Made by a program: the position numbers and the translations under genes. This document shows, one piece after another, positions 19,738 through 32,776 of a stretch of 64,000 nt of DNA. Where the stretch lies: the NCBI RefSeq assembly GCF_002531935.1, contig NZ_NWSV01000008.1:1-64000 (forward strand), given 5' to 3'. The stretch is from Rhizobium chutanense (GTDB lineage Bacteria > Pseudomonadota > Alphaproteobacteria > Rhizobiales > Rhizobiaceae). Within the stretch, counting starts at the first letter, position 1. Every line of letters begins with the position of its first letter. The notes under the pieces were generated by a model. That model was not told the origin of the DNA. It searched no databases and saw only the letters and a list, made by a program, of their open reading frames with translations.

Positions 19738-19870
19738 ATTCCTGTGCTCGTCACAGGAATCCAGCCACGGCGCGTCCGCGCCGTGAATGAACCAGTACCT
19801 AAAGAGAAAGAGTCCTTCGCGCCCAAGGACTTGGGCGCACTGGATTCCTGTGACGAGCACAGGAATGAGG
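19738..19870. repeat. Rhizobial intergenic repeat, copy 2
   Basis: This is the second copy of the element at 66-200, with the same inverted ends (attcctgtg-N5-cacaggaat, near 19738 and 19843) and internal palindromes (gcgcgtccgcgc and gcccaaggacttgggc). The copies differ mainly in the spacer between the internal palindromes. ORFs read through it are spurious. Confidence 0.85.
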
Positions 19871-19954
19871 GAGGCTGGCGGGAAACGCCGAGATTTACCA
19901 ACACAAGAGGCGGGTGCCGCGGCAACCGCCTCGATCGCCTCACCGGCCTTCTTC

Positions 19955-20353
19955 CTATTGCTCTCTACCGGTAAACGACCAATGGGTCTGTACAATCCGC
20001 CATCTCGCGTCTTCCCGGCGATAAACCTCGGTGCAGTTCCAGCGCATCTCTGCGCCTTCGCTGCCGCTATAGGAGACGAAACGAAAGGTCAGCACGGCAG
20101 CGTTTCCGATTTCGGTAACGCGCGGCGCTATCATTTCGTAGCGGGGAGCAAAGATCTTGCCGCGGATCCCCTCGTAATAGGCTGTGAGTTTGTCCAGCCC
20201 ATCCAATCTTTCGGATAGAAAAGGGTCGAAATATGCAACGTCAGGCGCCGATAATTCCAGAAAACCTGATGGGTCACCGTTACACCAGCGTGCAAGCGCG
20301 GCCTTCTCCAAGTCGATAACGGTATGATGGTTCACGTTCAGGCTCCTTTTCAA
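19955..20353 (-). CDS. NTF2/SnoaL-like small protein
   Basis: The product is 132 aa. A cone-shaped NTF2-like fold is suggested by the order of elements: an N-terminal helix with ALARWCNGDPSGFLEL, then VAYFDPFLSERLDGLDKLTAYYEGI, and a C-terminal TEVYRREDARWRIVQTHWSF typical of DUF4440/SnoaL proteins. Function is unknown; relatives are enzymes or ligand binders. It is divergent from an HxlR regulator across 95 bp, which makes it the likely target of that regulator. Confidence 0.75.
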   Translation of the reverse strand: MKRSLNVNHHTVIDLEKAALARWCNGDPSGFLELSAPDVAYFDPFLSERLDGLDKLTAYYEGIRGKIFAPRYEMIAPRVTEIGNAAVLTFRFVSYSGSEGAEMRWNCTEVYRREDARWRIVQTHWSFTGREQ

Positions 20354-20448
20354 AGTGGGAGCCAGCCTATGACGCAGATCGAAAAATTACGCCAGTACGC
20401 ACAAATAAAGCCTATACTGTCTTATTTGATAGTAAGGAGACATGAGGG
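20354..20448. promoter_or_regulatory. Divergent promoter region, NTF2-like gene / HxlR regulator
   Basis: The 95 bp between the two start codons is AT-rich (cgcacaaataaagcctatactgtcttatttgatagtaagg). It holds the inverted half-sites acaaataa and ttatttga, plausible for an HxlR dimer, and -10-like sequence for the regulator gene. Divergence of an HxlR gene and its target is a common arrangement. Confidence 0.45.
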
Positions 20449-20814
20449 ATGCGCAAGCAGCGCCATACGTTTTATGGGAATTGTCCGGTAGAGGCCGCCC
20501 TCGACATCATCGGCGGCAAGTGGAAAGCGATATTGCTGTTCCACATCCTCGACGGCACCAAACGTTTCAATGAACTCGGCAGGCTGCTTCCAGGACTGAC
20601 GCCGCGCATGCTGACCACGCAGTTGCGAGAGTTGGAAGCGGACGGCGTGATCACCCGGACAATCTATCCGCAAGTGCCGCCCAAGGTGGAATATTCGATC
20701 ACGCCGTTCGGCCGAACTCTGCAACCATTGTTACAGGAGCTTGCCGCCTGGTCGGAAACACATGTGAAGCCGCGACTGGAACATACGTCATCGGCCGGCT
20801 CCCCTGAATCGTAG
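20449..20814 (+). CDS. HxlR-family transcriptional regulator
   Basis: The product is 121 aa. The winged-helix signature of the HxlR group is clear: CPVEAALDIIGGKWKAILLF, then RFNELGRLLPGLTPRMLTTQLREL, and VEYSITPFGRTLQPLL. The single N-terminal cysteine (C12) is typical; in some members it is a redox or aldehyde sensor. Likely regulates the divergent NTF2-like gene. Confidence 0.9.
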   Translation: MRKQRHTFYGNCPVEAALDIIGGKWKAILLFHILDGTKRFNELGRLLPGLTPRMLTTQLRELEADGVITRTIYPQVPPKVEYSITPFGRTLQPLLQELAAWSETHVKPRLEHTSSAGSPES

Positions 20815-20939
20815 CGCACGGCAGGAGATGCCGCCTGAATGCGCGTCAAGGGCTATCAAGTGAGGATCCGCACTGACATCGGGAATGGATCGATGTGTGG
20901 CGAGGATAAGTGAGCAGCGAACAATATTGGACGACAAAC

Positions 20940-20967
20940 AAAGGGCGGGAATATGTCCCGCCCTTTA
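20940..20967 (-). terminator. Rho-independent terminator of alaS
   Basis: aaagggcggga-atatg-tcccgcccttt is a perfect 9-10-bp stem. It lies just after the alaS stop on the minus strand and is followed there by a T-rich stretch. Confidence 0.8.
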
Positions 20968-20988
20968 CAATCAATCGATTTCCGGAGT

Positions 20989-23643
<2,655 letters not shown>

Positions 23644-23796
23644 TCTATGCCCTTCAATGCTGCCGGAAGCAGATAATACAAATCCATCGGCTTTTAACGT
23701 TCGCCTCAGCCACTGTCCAGCCGACAAACAAAACCGGCCGCATTCTCATCAGGAATGCGGCCGGCCGAAATTGTCCAATGCGTTCACGCGCGAAAA

Positions 23797-24885
<1,089 letters not shown>

Positions 24886-24932
24886 CCGATCCACCTTTAG
24901 GTTATTGAAGCCGCCCAAGCAATGTCGAGTTT

Positions 24933-24947
24933 GTACCCTATTTGTTC
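24933..24947 (-). promoter_or_regulatory. SOS (LexA) box of recA, GAAC-N7-GTAC
   Basis: On the minus strand the sequence reads GAAC AAATAGG GTAC, 48 bp upstream of the recA start codon. This is exactly the operator form GAACN7GTAC established for R. etli recA by mutational analysis. Spacing and strand fit control of recA. Confidence 0.9.
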
Positions 24948-25113
24948 TATTCCCGCAATAGGCGATCAAACGATTGAAAGAAAAAGGTAAAACAGCCCGT
25001 GTTCTATATTTGTTTTATCGATGCAAAGCAACGGCTTAGCCCATGCGCGCCGGCCTTGCCGCGAAAGGAGGCACCGCCTCGATTCGCGCGTCGGGCATCG
25101 GAGGCCGGTTGAA

Positions 25114-26058
25114 ATGAACAAAAAGATTCTTGTTCTCGGCGGCGCCCATATCGACCGGCGCGGCCGCATCTCGGGCGATACGGCGCCGGGCGCCAGCAAT
25201 CCCGGCACCTGGTTCGAGGAGCCGGGCGGCGGCGGTTTCAATGCGGCGCGCAACCTTGCAAGGCTCGGTTTCCAGGTGACGATGATTTCGCCGCGCGGCG
25301 GCGATCCGATCGGTGAGATGGTCGGCGAAGCCGCCGATGCCGCCGGCATCGACGACCGGCCTTTCGTCTTCCTCGATCGCAAGACGCCGAGCTATACGGC
25401 GATCATCGAAAAGGACGGCAATCTGGTGATCGCCCTTGCCGACATGGATCTCTACCGCTTCTTCGTGCCGCGGCGTCTGTCGATCCGCTGGGTGCGGGAG
25501 GCCTTCGCCGCCCGTGATCTGATTCTTTTCGATGCCAATCTGCCGGAAGAGACAATCGCAGCAATTGTCGCAAAGGCGCGTTCCCTGGCCAAGCCCGTCG
25601 CGGCGATCGCCATCTCGCCGGCCAAGGTCGTCAGGCTAAGGCCCTGCATCGGCGACATCGACTATCTCTTCCTGAACGAGGCAGAAGCCAGAGCTCTGAC
25701 CGGGCAGCAGCCGGAGAATGCCGACGGCTGGCCGCCGCTCCTGAACGAGATCGGCATCCGGAACGCTGTCGTCACCCGCGGCCGCCGCGAACTCATCGCG
25801 TTGAGCGAGGGCCGCGCCGTGACGCTGCAGCCTCCCATCGCCGACACGGTCGCCGATGTCACGGGCGCCGGCGATTCTCTTGCCGCCGGCACGCTTGCCG
25901 CCGTGATATCGGGCCTGCCGCTCGCGGAAGCCGTCCGCCACGGCACGGCAGCCGCGGCGCTGACGGTGCAGTCGCGGCACGCCGTCAACGAAAATCTGAC
26001 GCCGGATCTCTTGAACGAGGCGCTTGCCCTTGTTCCCGCGGTCAGAATTCTGCATTGA
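25114..26058 (+). CDS. psuK: PfkB-family kinase, probable pseudouridine kinase
   Basis: The product is 314 aa from ATG 25114 (MNKKILVLGGAHIDRRG), with an aggcc ribosome-binding site; the frame upstream is open but unlike the family. PfkB signatures are present: GGGGFNAARNLARLG near residue 47 and the catalytic DVTGAGDSLAAGTLA near residue 250 (D in GAGD is the general base). The gene just downstream encodes a clear pseudouridine-5'-phosphate glycosidase, so this is most likely the kinase that makes the substrate from free pseudouridine. Other PfkB substrates cannot be excluded from sequence. Confidence 0.88.
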   Translation: MNKKILVLGGAHIDRRGRISGDTAPGASNPGTWFEEPGGGGFNAARNLARLGFQVTMISPRGGDPIGEMVGEAADAAGIDDRPFVFLDRKTPSYTAIIEKDGNLVIALADMDLYRFFVPRRLSIRWVREAFAARDLILFDANLPEETIAAIVAKARSLAKPVAAIAISPAKVVRLRPCIGDIDYLFLNEAEARALTGQQPENADGWPPLLNEIGIRNAVVTRGRRELIALSEGRAVTLQPPIADTVADVTGAGDSLAAGTLAAVISGLPLAEAVRHGTAAAALTVQSRHAVNENLTPDLLNEALALVPAVRILH

Positions 26059-26072
26059 AGCGACGAGTTAGA

Positions 26073-26117
26073 GTTGAGCATGATGCCGAAAACCGCTCAC
26101 GCTTTTCGGCATCATGC
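26073..26117. repeat. Palindromic intergenic element (rhizobial type)
   Basis: agcatgatgccgaaaa, a 10-base loop (ccgctcacgc) and ttttcggcatcatgct form a long perfect stem between psuK and psuG. Such elements are numerous in Rhizobium genomes. In this place it could attenuate or stabilise the psuK-psuG transcript. Confidence 0.8.
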
Positions 26118-26140
26118 TCTGACGATCACAGGACAAGACC

Positions 26141-27067
26141 ATGACCAAGCCCATCTCCCCTCTTCTGCCGATCGCCTATTCCAAGGAGGTCGCGAGCGCC
26201 AAGCAGCGCGGTGCCCCGATCGTGGCGCTGGAATCGACGATCATCACCCATGGCATGCCCTATCCCGGCAATATCGAGATGGCCCGCAGCGTCGAGGCGA
26301 TCATTCGCGAACAGGGGGCGGTGCCGGCAACGATCGCCGTCATCCACGGCACCTTGCATGTCGGCCTTGAATCCGCGGAACTGGAGCAGCTCGCCAAGGC
26401 GACCGACGTGATGAAGGTGTCGCGCGCCGACCTCGCCTTCGCGATCGCCGAACGCCGCACCGGCGCCACCACGGTCGCGGCAACGATGATTGCAGCCGCC
26501 CGCGCCGGCATCCGCGTCTTTGCCACAGGCGGCATCGGCGGCGTGCATCGCGGCGCCGAGGAAAGCTTCGATATATCGGCCGATCTCGAGGAGCTCGCCC
26601 GCACCGGCGTCATCGTCGTCTGCGCCGGCGCCAAGGCGATCCTCGATATTCCGAAGACGCTGGAGGTGCTGGAAACCCGCGGCGTTCCCGTCGTCACCTA
26701 TGAGAGCGAGGAATTCCCTGCCTTCTGGTCGCGCTCGTCGGGCATCGCAAGCCCGCTGTCGCTGAACAGCCCGGCCGCCATCGCCAATTTCCAGACCGTG
26801 CGCGAACAGCTCGGCATCGAAGGCGGCATGCTCGTCGCCAACCCGGTGCCCGAGGCTGATGAGATTCCGAGCGAGGAGATGGAAATCTATATCGAGCGGG
26901 CGCTGGACAGCGCCGAGCGCGACGAAATCACCGGCAAGGCGGTCACGCCCTACCTGCTCTCGACCATCTTCGATTTGACGGACGGCCAGAGCCTGAAGAC
27001 CAATATTGCGTTGGTGGAGAATAATGCGCGGCTGGCGGCTGAGATTGCGGTTGCGTTGGGCGAATGA
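26141..27067 (+). CDS. psuG: Pseudouridine-5'-phosphate glycosidase
   Basis: The product is 308 aa, standard for the family. Family blocks are visible: PIVALESTIITHGMPYPGNIEMA, GATTVAATMIAA, ATGGIGGVHRGA (with the catalytic Lys in KVSRADL upstream) and the C-terminal GNxxL-type NIALVENNARLAAEIA. The enzyme splits pseudouridine-5'-phosphate into uracil and ribose-5-phosphate. With psuK it forms a two-step breakdown route for pseudouridine from RNA turnover. The gap to psuK holds only a palindromic repeat. Confidence 0.95.
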   Translation: MTKPISPLLPIAYSKEVASAKQRGAPIVALESTIITHGMPYPGNIEMARSVEAIIREQGAVPATIAVIHGTLHVGLESAELEQLAKATDVMKVSRADLAFAIAERRTGATTVAATMIAAARAGIRVFATGGIGGVHRGAEESFDISADLEELARTGVIVVCAGAKAILDIPKTLEVLETRGVPVVTYESEEFPAFWSRSSGIASPLSLNSPAAIANFQTVREQLGIEGGMLVANPVPEADEIPSEEMEIYIERALDSAERDEITGKAVTPYLLSTIFDLTDGQSLKTNIALVENNARLAAEIAVALGE

Positions 27068-27138
27068 GGGCTGATGAGCCGGCCGGTATCACCTTTACAG
27101 ATAGGCGGTGCCGTGCCGGCCCCCTCTGACGCACACTT

Positions 27139-29742
27139 TCACCCTTCCAGCGTCTCTTTCACCACCACAGCCAGCTGCTTCAGCGAAAACGGCTTCGGCA
27201 AAAACCCGAATTTCGACTCAGGCGGCAGGTTGCGGGCGAAGGCGTCCTCGGCATAGCCGGAGACGAAGATGAATTTCATGTCGGGATAGTTCTTGCGCAG
27301 CTCGCGCAGCAGCGTCGGGCCATCCATCTCCGGCATCACCACGTCGGAAACGACGATGTCGACCTTGCCGTCGAGTTCTTCCATGATGCTGAGCGCCTCG
27401 ACGCCCGAGCCGGCCTCGTGCACGGTGTAGCCGCGCGTTTCCAGCATGCGCTTGCCGCCGCGGCGCACGGCCTCCTCGTCCTCGACGAGAAGGATGACGG
27501 CCGATCCGGTCAGATCCTCCGGCTGCTGCGGCGATGCGGGCGGCGGCGGCACCTCGGCCCCGGCGATGGCGCCGTCGATCGAACCCGCTTCTGCGGCCAC
27601 CGCCGGCTCCGGAATGTGGCGCGGTAGGAAGACGCGGAAGGTCGTGCCTTTGCCGACTTCGGATTCCGGCTGGATGTAGCCGCCCGATTGCTTGACGATG
27701 CCATAGACCATGGCGAGGCCGAGCCCGGTGCCCTTGCCGACATCCTTGGTGGTGAAGAAGGGCTCGAAGATCTTGTCCATGATCTCGGGCGCAATCCCCG
27801 TGCCGTTATCGGCAACCTCGACCAGCACCATGTCTTCGGCCGGCATGTAGGAATAGTTGAAGGCAGAGACTTCGGCGGCGGTCAGGTTTTTGGTGCGCAG
27901 CGTCAGCGTGCCGCCCTCCGGCATCGCGTCGCGCGCATTGACGCAGAGATTGATCAGCACCTGTTCGAATTGCGAGAGGTCTGTTTTGACGGGCCAGAGG
28001 TCGCGGCCATATTGCACGTCGAGCTTGACGTTGGTGCCGGAGAGCAGCCGGTCGACCAGCATGCGCAGGTCGCCGACGACGTCGGTGAGGTTCAGCACCG
28101 AGGGCCGCATCGTCTGCTTGCGCGAGAAGGCCAGCAGCTGGCGCACCAGCACGGCGGCGCGGTTGGCGTTGCGCTTGATCTCCATCAGGTCGGCGAAGCT
28201 GGCGTCGGCCGGCCGAGCCTGTAGCAGCAGATGATCGGAGGACAGCAGGATCGCCGTCAGCACGTTGTTGAAGTCATGCGCGATGCCGCCGGCCAGCGTT
28301 CCCACCGCATTCATCTTCTGCGTCTGCGCCATCTGCGCTTCCAGGGCCTTTTGCTCGGTTATCTCGACGGCATAGACGATCGCGGCCTCCTCGGGCGCCT
28401 CGTCGCTCTGGTCGATGACCGCGTTGACATAGAAGCGGAAATAGCGCGCCTCGTCGGTCGGCGTGCGGGTGTCGAGGGGCGCGATGTCGCCCTGCCGGTC
28501 TTTCGCCGCCGCGAGCGCCTCGGCCAGCTGCGGCCGGTCGCTCTCCTGCACGATGGTTTCGAGATGCGGCGCCTTTTCCAGGTCGTCGCGCGAGACGACG
28601 CCGGAAAACAGCTTCAGGAACGGTGCATTGGTCCGCAGAATCCGCCCGTCGCCGTCGACCGAAGCAATCGCCATCGGCGTGTTGTTGAAGAAGCGGGTGA
28701 AGCGCATGGCGGCCGCCGAAGCCGACTGACTGCTCTCGCTGTTCTTTTCGCGCGCCAGCACGATCGTGCGGCTTTCGCCGGGTGCGCCGTCACGCATCGA
28801 GGTGACGCTGTGGATGATCTGCACCGGCAAGCTCTGGCCGTTGGTCTTGCGCAGATCGAGATCGAGCGTCACGGTTTTTTTCAGGCCCGGTTCGGCCTGC
28901 ACCGACTGGATCAGCGCCAGCCCCTCGCCGGCCACGACGTCGCCGATCGTCATCGAGCCCGGCACGAACTTGGTGAGGTCGAGACCCAGCCACTCGGCAA
29001 GCGTCGCATTGAGATAGAAAATCTCGCCCTTCCTGCCGGCGGAAAAGAAGCCGGCCGGCGCATGGTCGAGATAATCGATCGCGTTCTGCAGTTCCTTGAA
29101 GAACCGCTCCTGGTCGTCGCGCTCGGTGGTGATGTCGGTGATCTGCCAGATCTGCAGCGGCTTGCCGCCGCCCTCCTCCGGCTGCAGCAGCCGCGCCTTC
29201 AGCCGGTACCAATGCGCGCCGGAGCTGTTGCTGCCCGGCCCGACGGCGCGCAGCAGGCGGAATTCCTCTCGGCCTTCCCTACCCTCGCGCAGGCCGTTGA
29301 CCAGCCTGTAGAGCGCCTCGTTCGATTCGCGGTGACGCGACAGCAGCGTCTCCAGCGTCTGCACCTCGGTCGCCTTGCGCGCCCCCGTCAGGGCGCCATA
29401 GGCGGCATTGGCATAGATGATCCGGCCTTTTTCGTCGGTGATCAAGGTCCCGTCCGGGTGGCTGTTGAGGAAGGCGCGCGCCAGGCTGTCGGACTGACGC
29501 TGCGGCATCACCTCGATGAAGCCGATGACCGAGGAGACCAGAAAGAAGATGCCGACCATGGCGAGCACGCCGAGGCCGCCGAGCACGATCTCGTTGTCGA
29601 GCGACTTTTTGAAGAAGACGAAGCCGCCCGCGGCGGCGATCAGCACGAGCGCCAGCAGAAGAATGCGCAAAACCGTGCCAGAACGCCCCCCACGATCCAC
29701 AAGCGGTGCGTTATAGTCGTCGGCCTGACGCGGTTTCGTCAT
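27139..29742 (-). CDS. cckA: Hybrid histidine kinase CckA
   Basis: The product is 867 aa from ATG 29742 with a GAGGAA ribosome-binding site. Two transmembrane segments (about 24-44 and 51-74) precede PAS domains (about 85-210, 215-335, 345-460). The DHp helix has [11 protein letters not shown] with the phospho-accepting H489. The HATPase part has [11 protein letters not shown] and [14 protein letters not shown] receiver domain ends the protein, with D800 in [12 protein letters not shown]. CckA feeds phosphate through ChpT to CtrA and CpdR and so sets the cell cycle in alphaproteobacteria. The gene is divergent from a FliO-like gene. Confidence 0.95.
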   Translation of the reverse strand: MTKPRQADDYNAPLVDRGGRSGTVLRILLLALVLIAAAGGFVFFKKSLDNEIVLGGLGVLAMVGIFFLVSSVIGFIEVMPQRQSDSLARAFLNSHPDGTLITDEKGRIIYANAAYGALTGARKATEVQTLETLLSRHRESNEALYRLVNGLREGREGREEFRLLRAVGPGSNSSGAHWYRLKARLLQPEEGGGKPLQIWQITDITTERDDQERFFKELQNAIDYLDHAPAGFFSAGRKGEIFYLNATLAEWLGLDLTKFVPGSMTIGDVVAGEGLALIQSVQAEPGLKKTVTLDLDLRKTNGQSLPVQIIHSVTSMRDGAPGESRTIVLAREKNSESSQSASAAAMRFTRFFNNTPMAIASVDGDGRILRTNAPFLKLFSGVVSRDDLEKAPHLETIVQESDRPQLAEALAAAKDRQGDIAPLDTRTPTDEARYFRFYVNAVIDQSDEAPEEAAIVYAVEITEQKALEAQMAQTQKMNAVGTLAGGIAHDFNNVLTAILLSSDHLLLQARPADASFADLMEIKRNANRAAVLVRQLLAFSRKQTMRPSVLNLTDVVGDLRMLVDRLLSGTNVKLDVQYGRDLWPVKTDLSQFEQVLINLCVNARDAMPEGGTLTLRTKNLTAAEVSAFNYSYMPAEDMVLVEVADNGTGIAPEIMDKIFEPFFTTKDVGKGTGLGLAMVYGIVKQSGGYIQPESEVGKGTTFRVFLPRHIPEPAVAAEAGSIDGAIAGAEVPPPPASPQQPEDLTGSAVILLVEDEEAVRRGGKRMLETRGYTVHEAGSGVEALSIMEELDGKVDIVVSDVVMPEMDGPTLLRELRKNYPDMKFIFVSGYAEDAFARNLPPESKFGFLPKPFSLKQLAVVVKETLEG

Positions 29743-30050
29743 GTATTCCTCACATAAGCCCCTCCCGCTTCCTAGCACGAACACGAAGCGGGAATCAGGC
29801 ACTCCTTCCTTCTTAGCAATTTGCCGCGCCGGCAAAAACACCGGCGGCCGGCAAGACTGCTTGAATTCACAGGCAACAGCGCCATCTGCCCCTGAAGCCC
29901 CAAAGGGCTGCCCGTGAGCAAGATCGCCGGCGGCCCAAGCAGCCGAACACGAAATCGCGTTCGCGCGGGGACTGGACAGCACCGGCGGCCCTTGCCTAAG
30001 GAACGGAAAAGTCGTCAATATGTGCCGAATGTGAAATGGAGTGAGTGACT
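29743..30050. other. Intergenic region, cckA / FliO-like gene
   Basis: This 308-bp divergent region must hold both promoters. I see no TTAA-N7-TTAA box, no inverted repeat longer than six bases of note and no ORF worth calling. The GC-rich stretch around 29830-29870 (ccgccggc repeats) could fold but has no clear role. Confidence 0.5.
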
Positions 30051-31127
30051 ATGTTGGATGATGTCGTCGGAGCTTATGGCAGCCGTTTCCTGCTTGCCGC
30101 CGGTGGCGTCGGTCTGGCGCTTCTCCTGCTCATCCTCGTGCTCTGGGTCATCCGCCGCCGGGCGCCGTCGCCCTTCGTGCGCGGCGGCCGCAACCGCCAG
30201 CCCCGTCTGCAGGTATTGGATGCCGCAGCCGTCGACGCCCGTCGCCGGCTGGTGCTGGTGCGCCGCGATGACGTCGAACACTTGATCATGATCGGCGGCC
30301 CGAGCGATATCGTCATCGAAAGCCGCATCCTGCCCGAAGCGGCCGAACGGCCGGAAAGCGCCAGCCGCCTGCAACCGGTCGAGCAGCGCCCGATATCCCC
30401 AGCGCGGCCGGAAACGCCGGCGGTTTCTCCGCCCCCAGTCGCAGTCCCCGTCGTCGCCCCAGTCGCAGCCCGAATCGAGCCGGCCTCCGAGCCTTCCTTC
30501 TCCGCGCCGGCTTCGCCGGAGCCACGCCCGCGTCCAGAATCCCCGCGCCCGGAACCGTTGGCTCAACCGCCTGCCCCGCCGGCTGTCGCACCGCCGGTGG
30601 CCACGAGCCCTCTTCCGGCAACCCCCGTGACGGCCCCGCTCTCGGCCGAACGCGACATGCCTCTGCCCGCCGCCCCACGCCCGCCGGAGCGTCCCGTCGC
30701 GCCTCCAGCCGCGCAGCCTGCACCGTTCCCCGATACCGCAAGCGCGGCCGAGATTCTCGACGCCGCCCGCCAGCGCGTGCTTCCGCAGCAGCGCATCGAA
30801 CCCGAGGTCTCCACCCCGCCCGTCCAGTACATGCCGACAGCCGCGCGCGCCGCACCCGGTACGGCCGAGGATGATGCGGCCGCGCAGTCGCCAGCGGCGA
30901 TCCGCCATGATTTCCAGCGGGTGCTGGAAGAAGAGATGTCGAACAATCTGACCGCCGAGCGTATCGTGCCGGCGCCGGCAAGCCAGGCGCCCCGCCAAGC
31001 CGTACCGCAGCCGGGCAACCTGCCGCGCCGCGATCCCGAGCTTGCCCCGATCACCGGTGCCGATACGGAGCTGCAGAAGGAAGTTGCCCGCATCTTCGGC
31101 GAAATGAGCGTCAATCGCGACAAATGA
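30051..31127 (+). CDS. FliO-domain protein with long proline/alanine-rich tail
   Basis: The product is 358 aa from ATG 30051, with tggag upstream. One transmembrane helix (12-34) is followed by a small FliO-like domain (about 45-95, with PRLQVLDAAAVDARRRLVLVRRDDVEHLIMIGGPSDIVIES). A disordered Pro/Ala-rich region covers about 105-280. The end has charged helices (NNLTAERI, DTELQKEVARIFGEM). Flagellar export protein FliO has this membrane plus domain layout, but no flagellar gene is adjacent. The FliO domain also occurs in non-flagellar alphaproteobacterial proteins, so the name stays general. Confidence 0.72.
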   Translation: MLDDVVGAYGSRFLLAAGGVGLALLLLILVLWVIRRRAPSPFVRGGRNRQPRLQVLDAAAVDARRRLVLVRRDDVEHLIMIGGPSDIVIESRILPEAAERPESASRLQPVEQRPISPARPETPAVSPPPVAVPVVAPVAARIEPASEPSFSAPASPEPRPRPESPRPEPLAQPPAPPAVAPPVATSPLPATPVTAPLSAERDMPLPAAPRPPERPVAPPAAQPAPFPDTASAAEILDAARQRVLPQQRIEPEVSTPPVQYMPTAARAAPGTAEDDAAAQSPAAIRHDFQRVLEEEMSNNLTAERIVPAPASQAPRQAVPQPGNLPRRDPELAPITGADTELQKEVARIFGEMSVNRDK

Positions 31128-31533
31128 AGGTAACAACGCCCGCCCAAGTATCGGATTGCGCAGGCCTCCATCGACAAGTTGCATAAAAGCCGCAATGCCG
31201 CAGCCTTTCGTTGCCGAAGGGCCTGGGGGCTACCTTTGCCGCCGATGATTTGCTATCCCTAGGGTTGAAGAGCTTGGCGCATTCGAGGTCACACTTTGCC
31301 TAAGTAAATACCGGTCTCAGTCCAGTTTCACCCCTGCCGCATAGCGACACGCTGGCGGCATGCGAACTTGTTCATCGGGTGGTGGCGAGAGACCGGTTTG
31401 GCATTGTTACATCGTGCCATGTGCAGCTCCGCTGTCTCAGCTCTTCAGCCGCCCACAACATCGCCACACCGCGCCCGCAGGGGTTTTCTCCCGCACCATC
31501 TTGGTGGACTTCCGAACGGAAGACCAAGACGAT
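31128..31533. other. Intergenic region without clear features
   Basis: This 406-bp stretch shows no good ribosome-binding site before the short frames it contains and no strong hairpin with a T tract. The frame of the next gene stays open from 31360, but that part has the amino-acid make-up of non-coding sequence. Promoters for the next gene must lie here. Confidence 0.45.
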
Positions 31534-32169
31534 ATGTGCGATACACTTCGGGTCCGATGGACCGTTATTCCCAAGACAGCGCCCCAGCCTTGGATTGCCT
31601 GCGGCGGATGCGGTGGCCTGAGAGCTTTCCAATCCAGCGGCAAGATCCGCCTCAACGCCAACGGCCGCAAGCTGGACGCCTGGCTCATCTACAAATGCCT
31701 GAACTGCGAAAGGACATGGAACCGGCCGATCCTCGAGCGCCGGAATGTCCGCGACATCGATCCTGCGGTCCTCGAGGCGCTGCAATCCAACGATCCGGAC
31801 TGGATCCGCGCAGAGACCTTCAACCTCGATGCTCTCCGACACAGATCGCAGCGTGTGGATGAGTTTGCCGAATTTGAAATCGTAAAGGAGATGCAGCGCG
31901 ACGCGGCAAATTGGACGAGACTGGCAATCGAACTGGCGGTCCCGTTCCCGACAAGCACACGTCTCGACCGCCTGCTGGCGTCCGAGCTGACGGTTTCACG
32001 TTCGAGGCTGCAGGCTCTGCACACTGAAGGCATGGTCCGGACGGATCCCGAGCGTGCAGACATCATGCGGCGACGAATCCGGAATGGCACCCTTGTCGTG
32101 ATCGACCTCTCCACCGAGGCCGAGCGAGAGCGATCGTGGAAACCTCTGGCGACAGGAGATCCGCTGTAA
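31534..32169 (+). CDS. DUF1062-family protein with zinc-ribbon-like cysteines
   Basis: The product is 211 aa from ATG 31534 (MCDTLRVRWTV). Two cysteine pairs, CGGCGG and CLNCERTW (spaced by about 30 residues), look like a zinc ribbon at the N-terminus. The C-terminal part has an S4-like helix pair (TRLDRLLASELTVSRSRLQALHTEG). DUF1062 proteins match this build. The combination of a zinc ribbon and S4-like helices suggests RNA binding, but no member has a proven role that I know. The start is chosen by family fit. Confidence 0.75.
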   Translation: MCDTLRVRWTVIPKTAPQPWIACGGCGGLRAFQSSGKIRLNANGRKLDAWLIYKCLNCERTWNRPILERRNVRDIDPAVLEALQSNDPDWIRAETFNLDALRHRSQRVDEFAEFEIVKEMQRDAANWTRLAIELAVPFPTSTRLDRLLASELTVSRSRLQALHTEGMVRTDPERADIMRRRIRNGTLVVIDLSTEAERERSWKPLATGDPL

Positions 32170-32275
32170 TTGCGGAAGCCACCTTCCTCTCCGGCACGCC
32201 GGACGATGGCGCAACGAACAAGCGCCGCGATCAGATCGCGGCGATTGTGCTACTCTCATGTCGGCGTGGAAACCG

Positions 32276-32695
32276 CTATTCGTCGCGATAGACCTTTTCG
32301 CGGCGTTCGTGGCGCTCCTGCGCCTCGATCGACAGCGTCGCGATCGGGCGGGCGTCGAGACGCTTGAGGCCGATCGGTTCGCCGGTTTCCTCGCAATAAC
32401 CGTAGGTGCCGTCTTCGATGCGCTGCAGTGCCGCGTCGATCTTGGAAATCAGCTTTCGCTGCCGATCCCGGGCGCGAAGTTCGATCGCCCGGTCGGTTTC
32501 CGACGACGCCCGGTCGGCGAGGTCGGGATGGTTTGCGCTTTCCTCAGCCAGATGGTCGAGGGTCTCGCGCGCTTCTCTAAGGATATCATTTCTCCATGCA
32601 ACCAGCTTGGTCCTGAAGTAGGCCCGCTGGTTTACGTTCATGAACTCTTCCTCTTCCGAGGGAACGTAATTGCTAAGATCGATCTTCTCACTCAA
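32276..32695 (-). CDS. dksA: DksA-type RNA polymerase regulator lacking most zinc cysteines
   Basis: The product is 139 aa from TTG 32695 (MSEKIDLSNYVPSEEEEF), with AGGAGA upstream; an ATG at 32716 would place the ribosome-binding site inside the gene. The coiled-coil part with the acidic tip (about 61-75) is followed by YGYCEETGEPIGLKRLDARP. DksA binds the RNA polymerase secondary channel and acts with ppGpp. Only one cysteine (C101) is left of the four zinc ligands of E. coli DksA, a form known from alphaproteobacteria. Confidence 0.9.
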   Translation of the reverse strand: MSEKIDLSNYVPSEEEEFMNVNQRAYFRTKLVAWRNDILREARETLDHLAEESANHPDLADRASSETDRAIELRARDRQRKLISKIDAALQRIEDGTYGYCEETGEPIGLKRLDARPIATLSIEAQERHERREKVYRDE

Positions 32696-32776
32696 CGCGA
32701 TTCTCCTGAAGAACATCTCATCTGGCGGGTGTATATCCCAAGCGCTAGTCGCGATTCAAGCCAAATACGACAGGTA

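Noticed and set aside
19569-19995. Short ORFs on both strands over the intergenic repeat (also 80-277)
   Set aside because: They read through the palindromic repeat and give the well-known spurious peptide SLIPVLVTGIQ and its antisense; no ribosome-binding sites.
28231-29757. 508-codon plus-strand frame opposite cckA
   Set aside because: No family features and no start signal; CckA motifs on the minus strand are complete.
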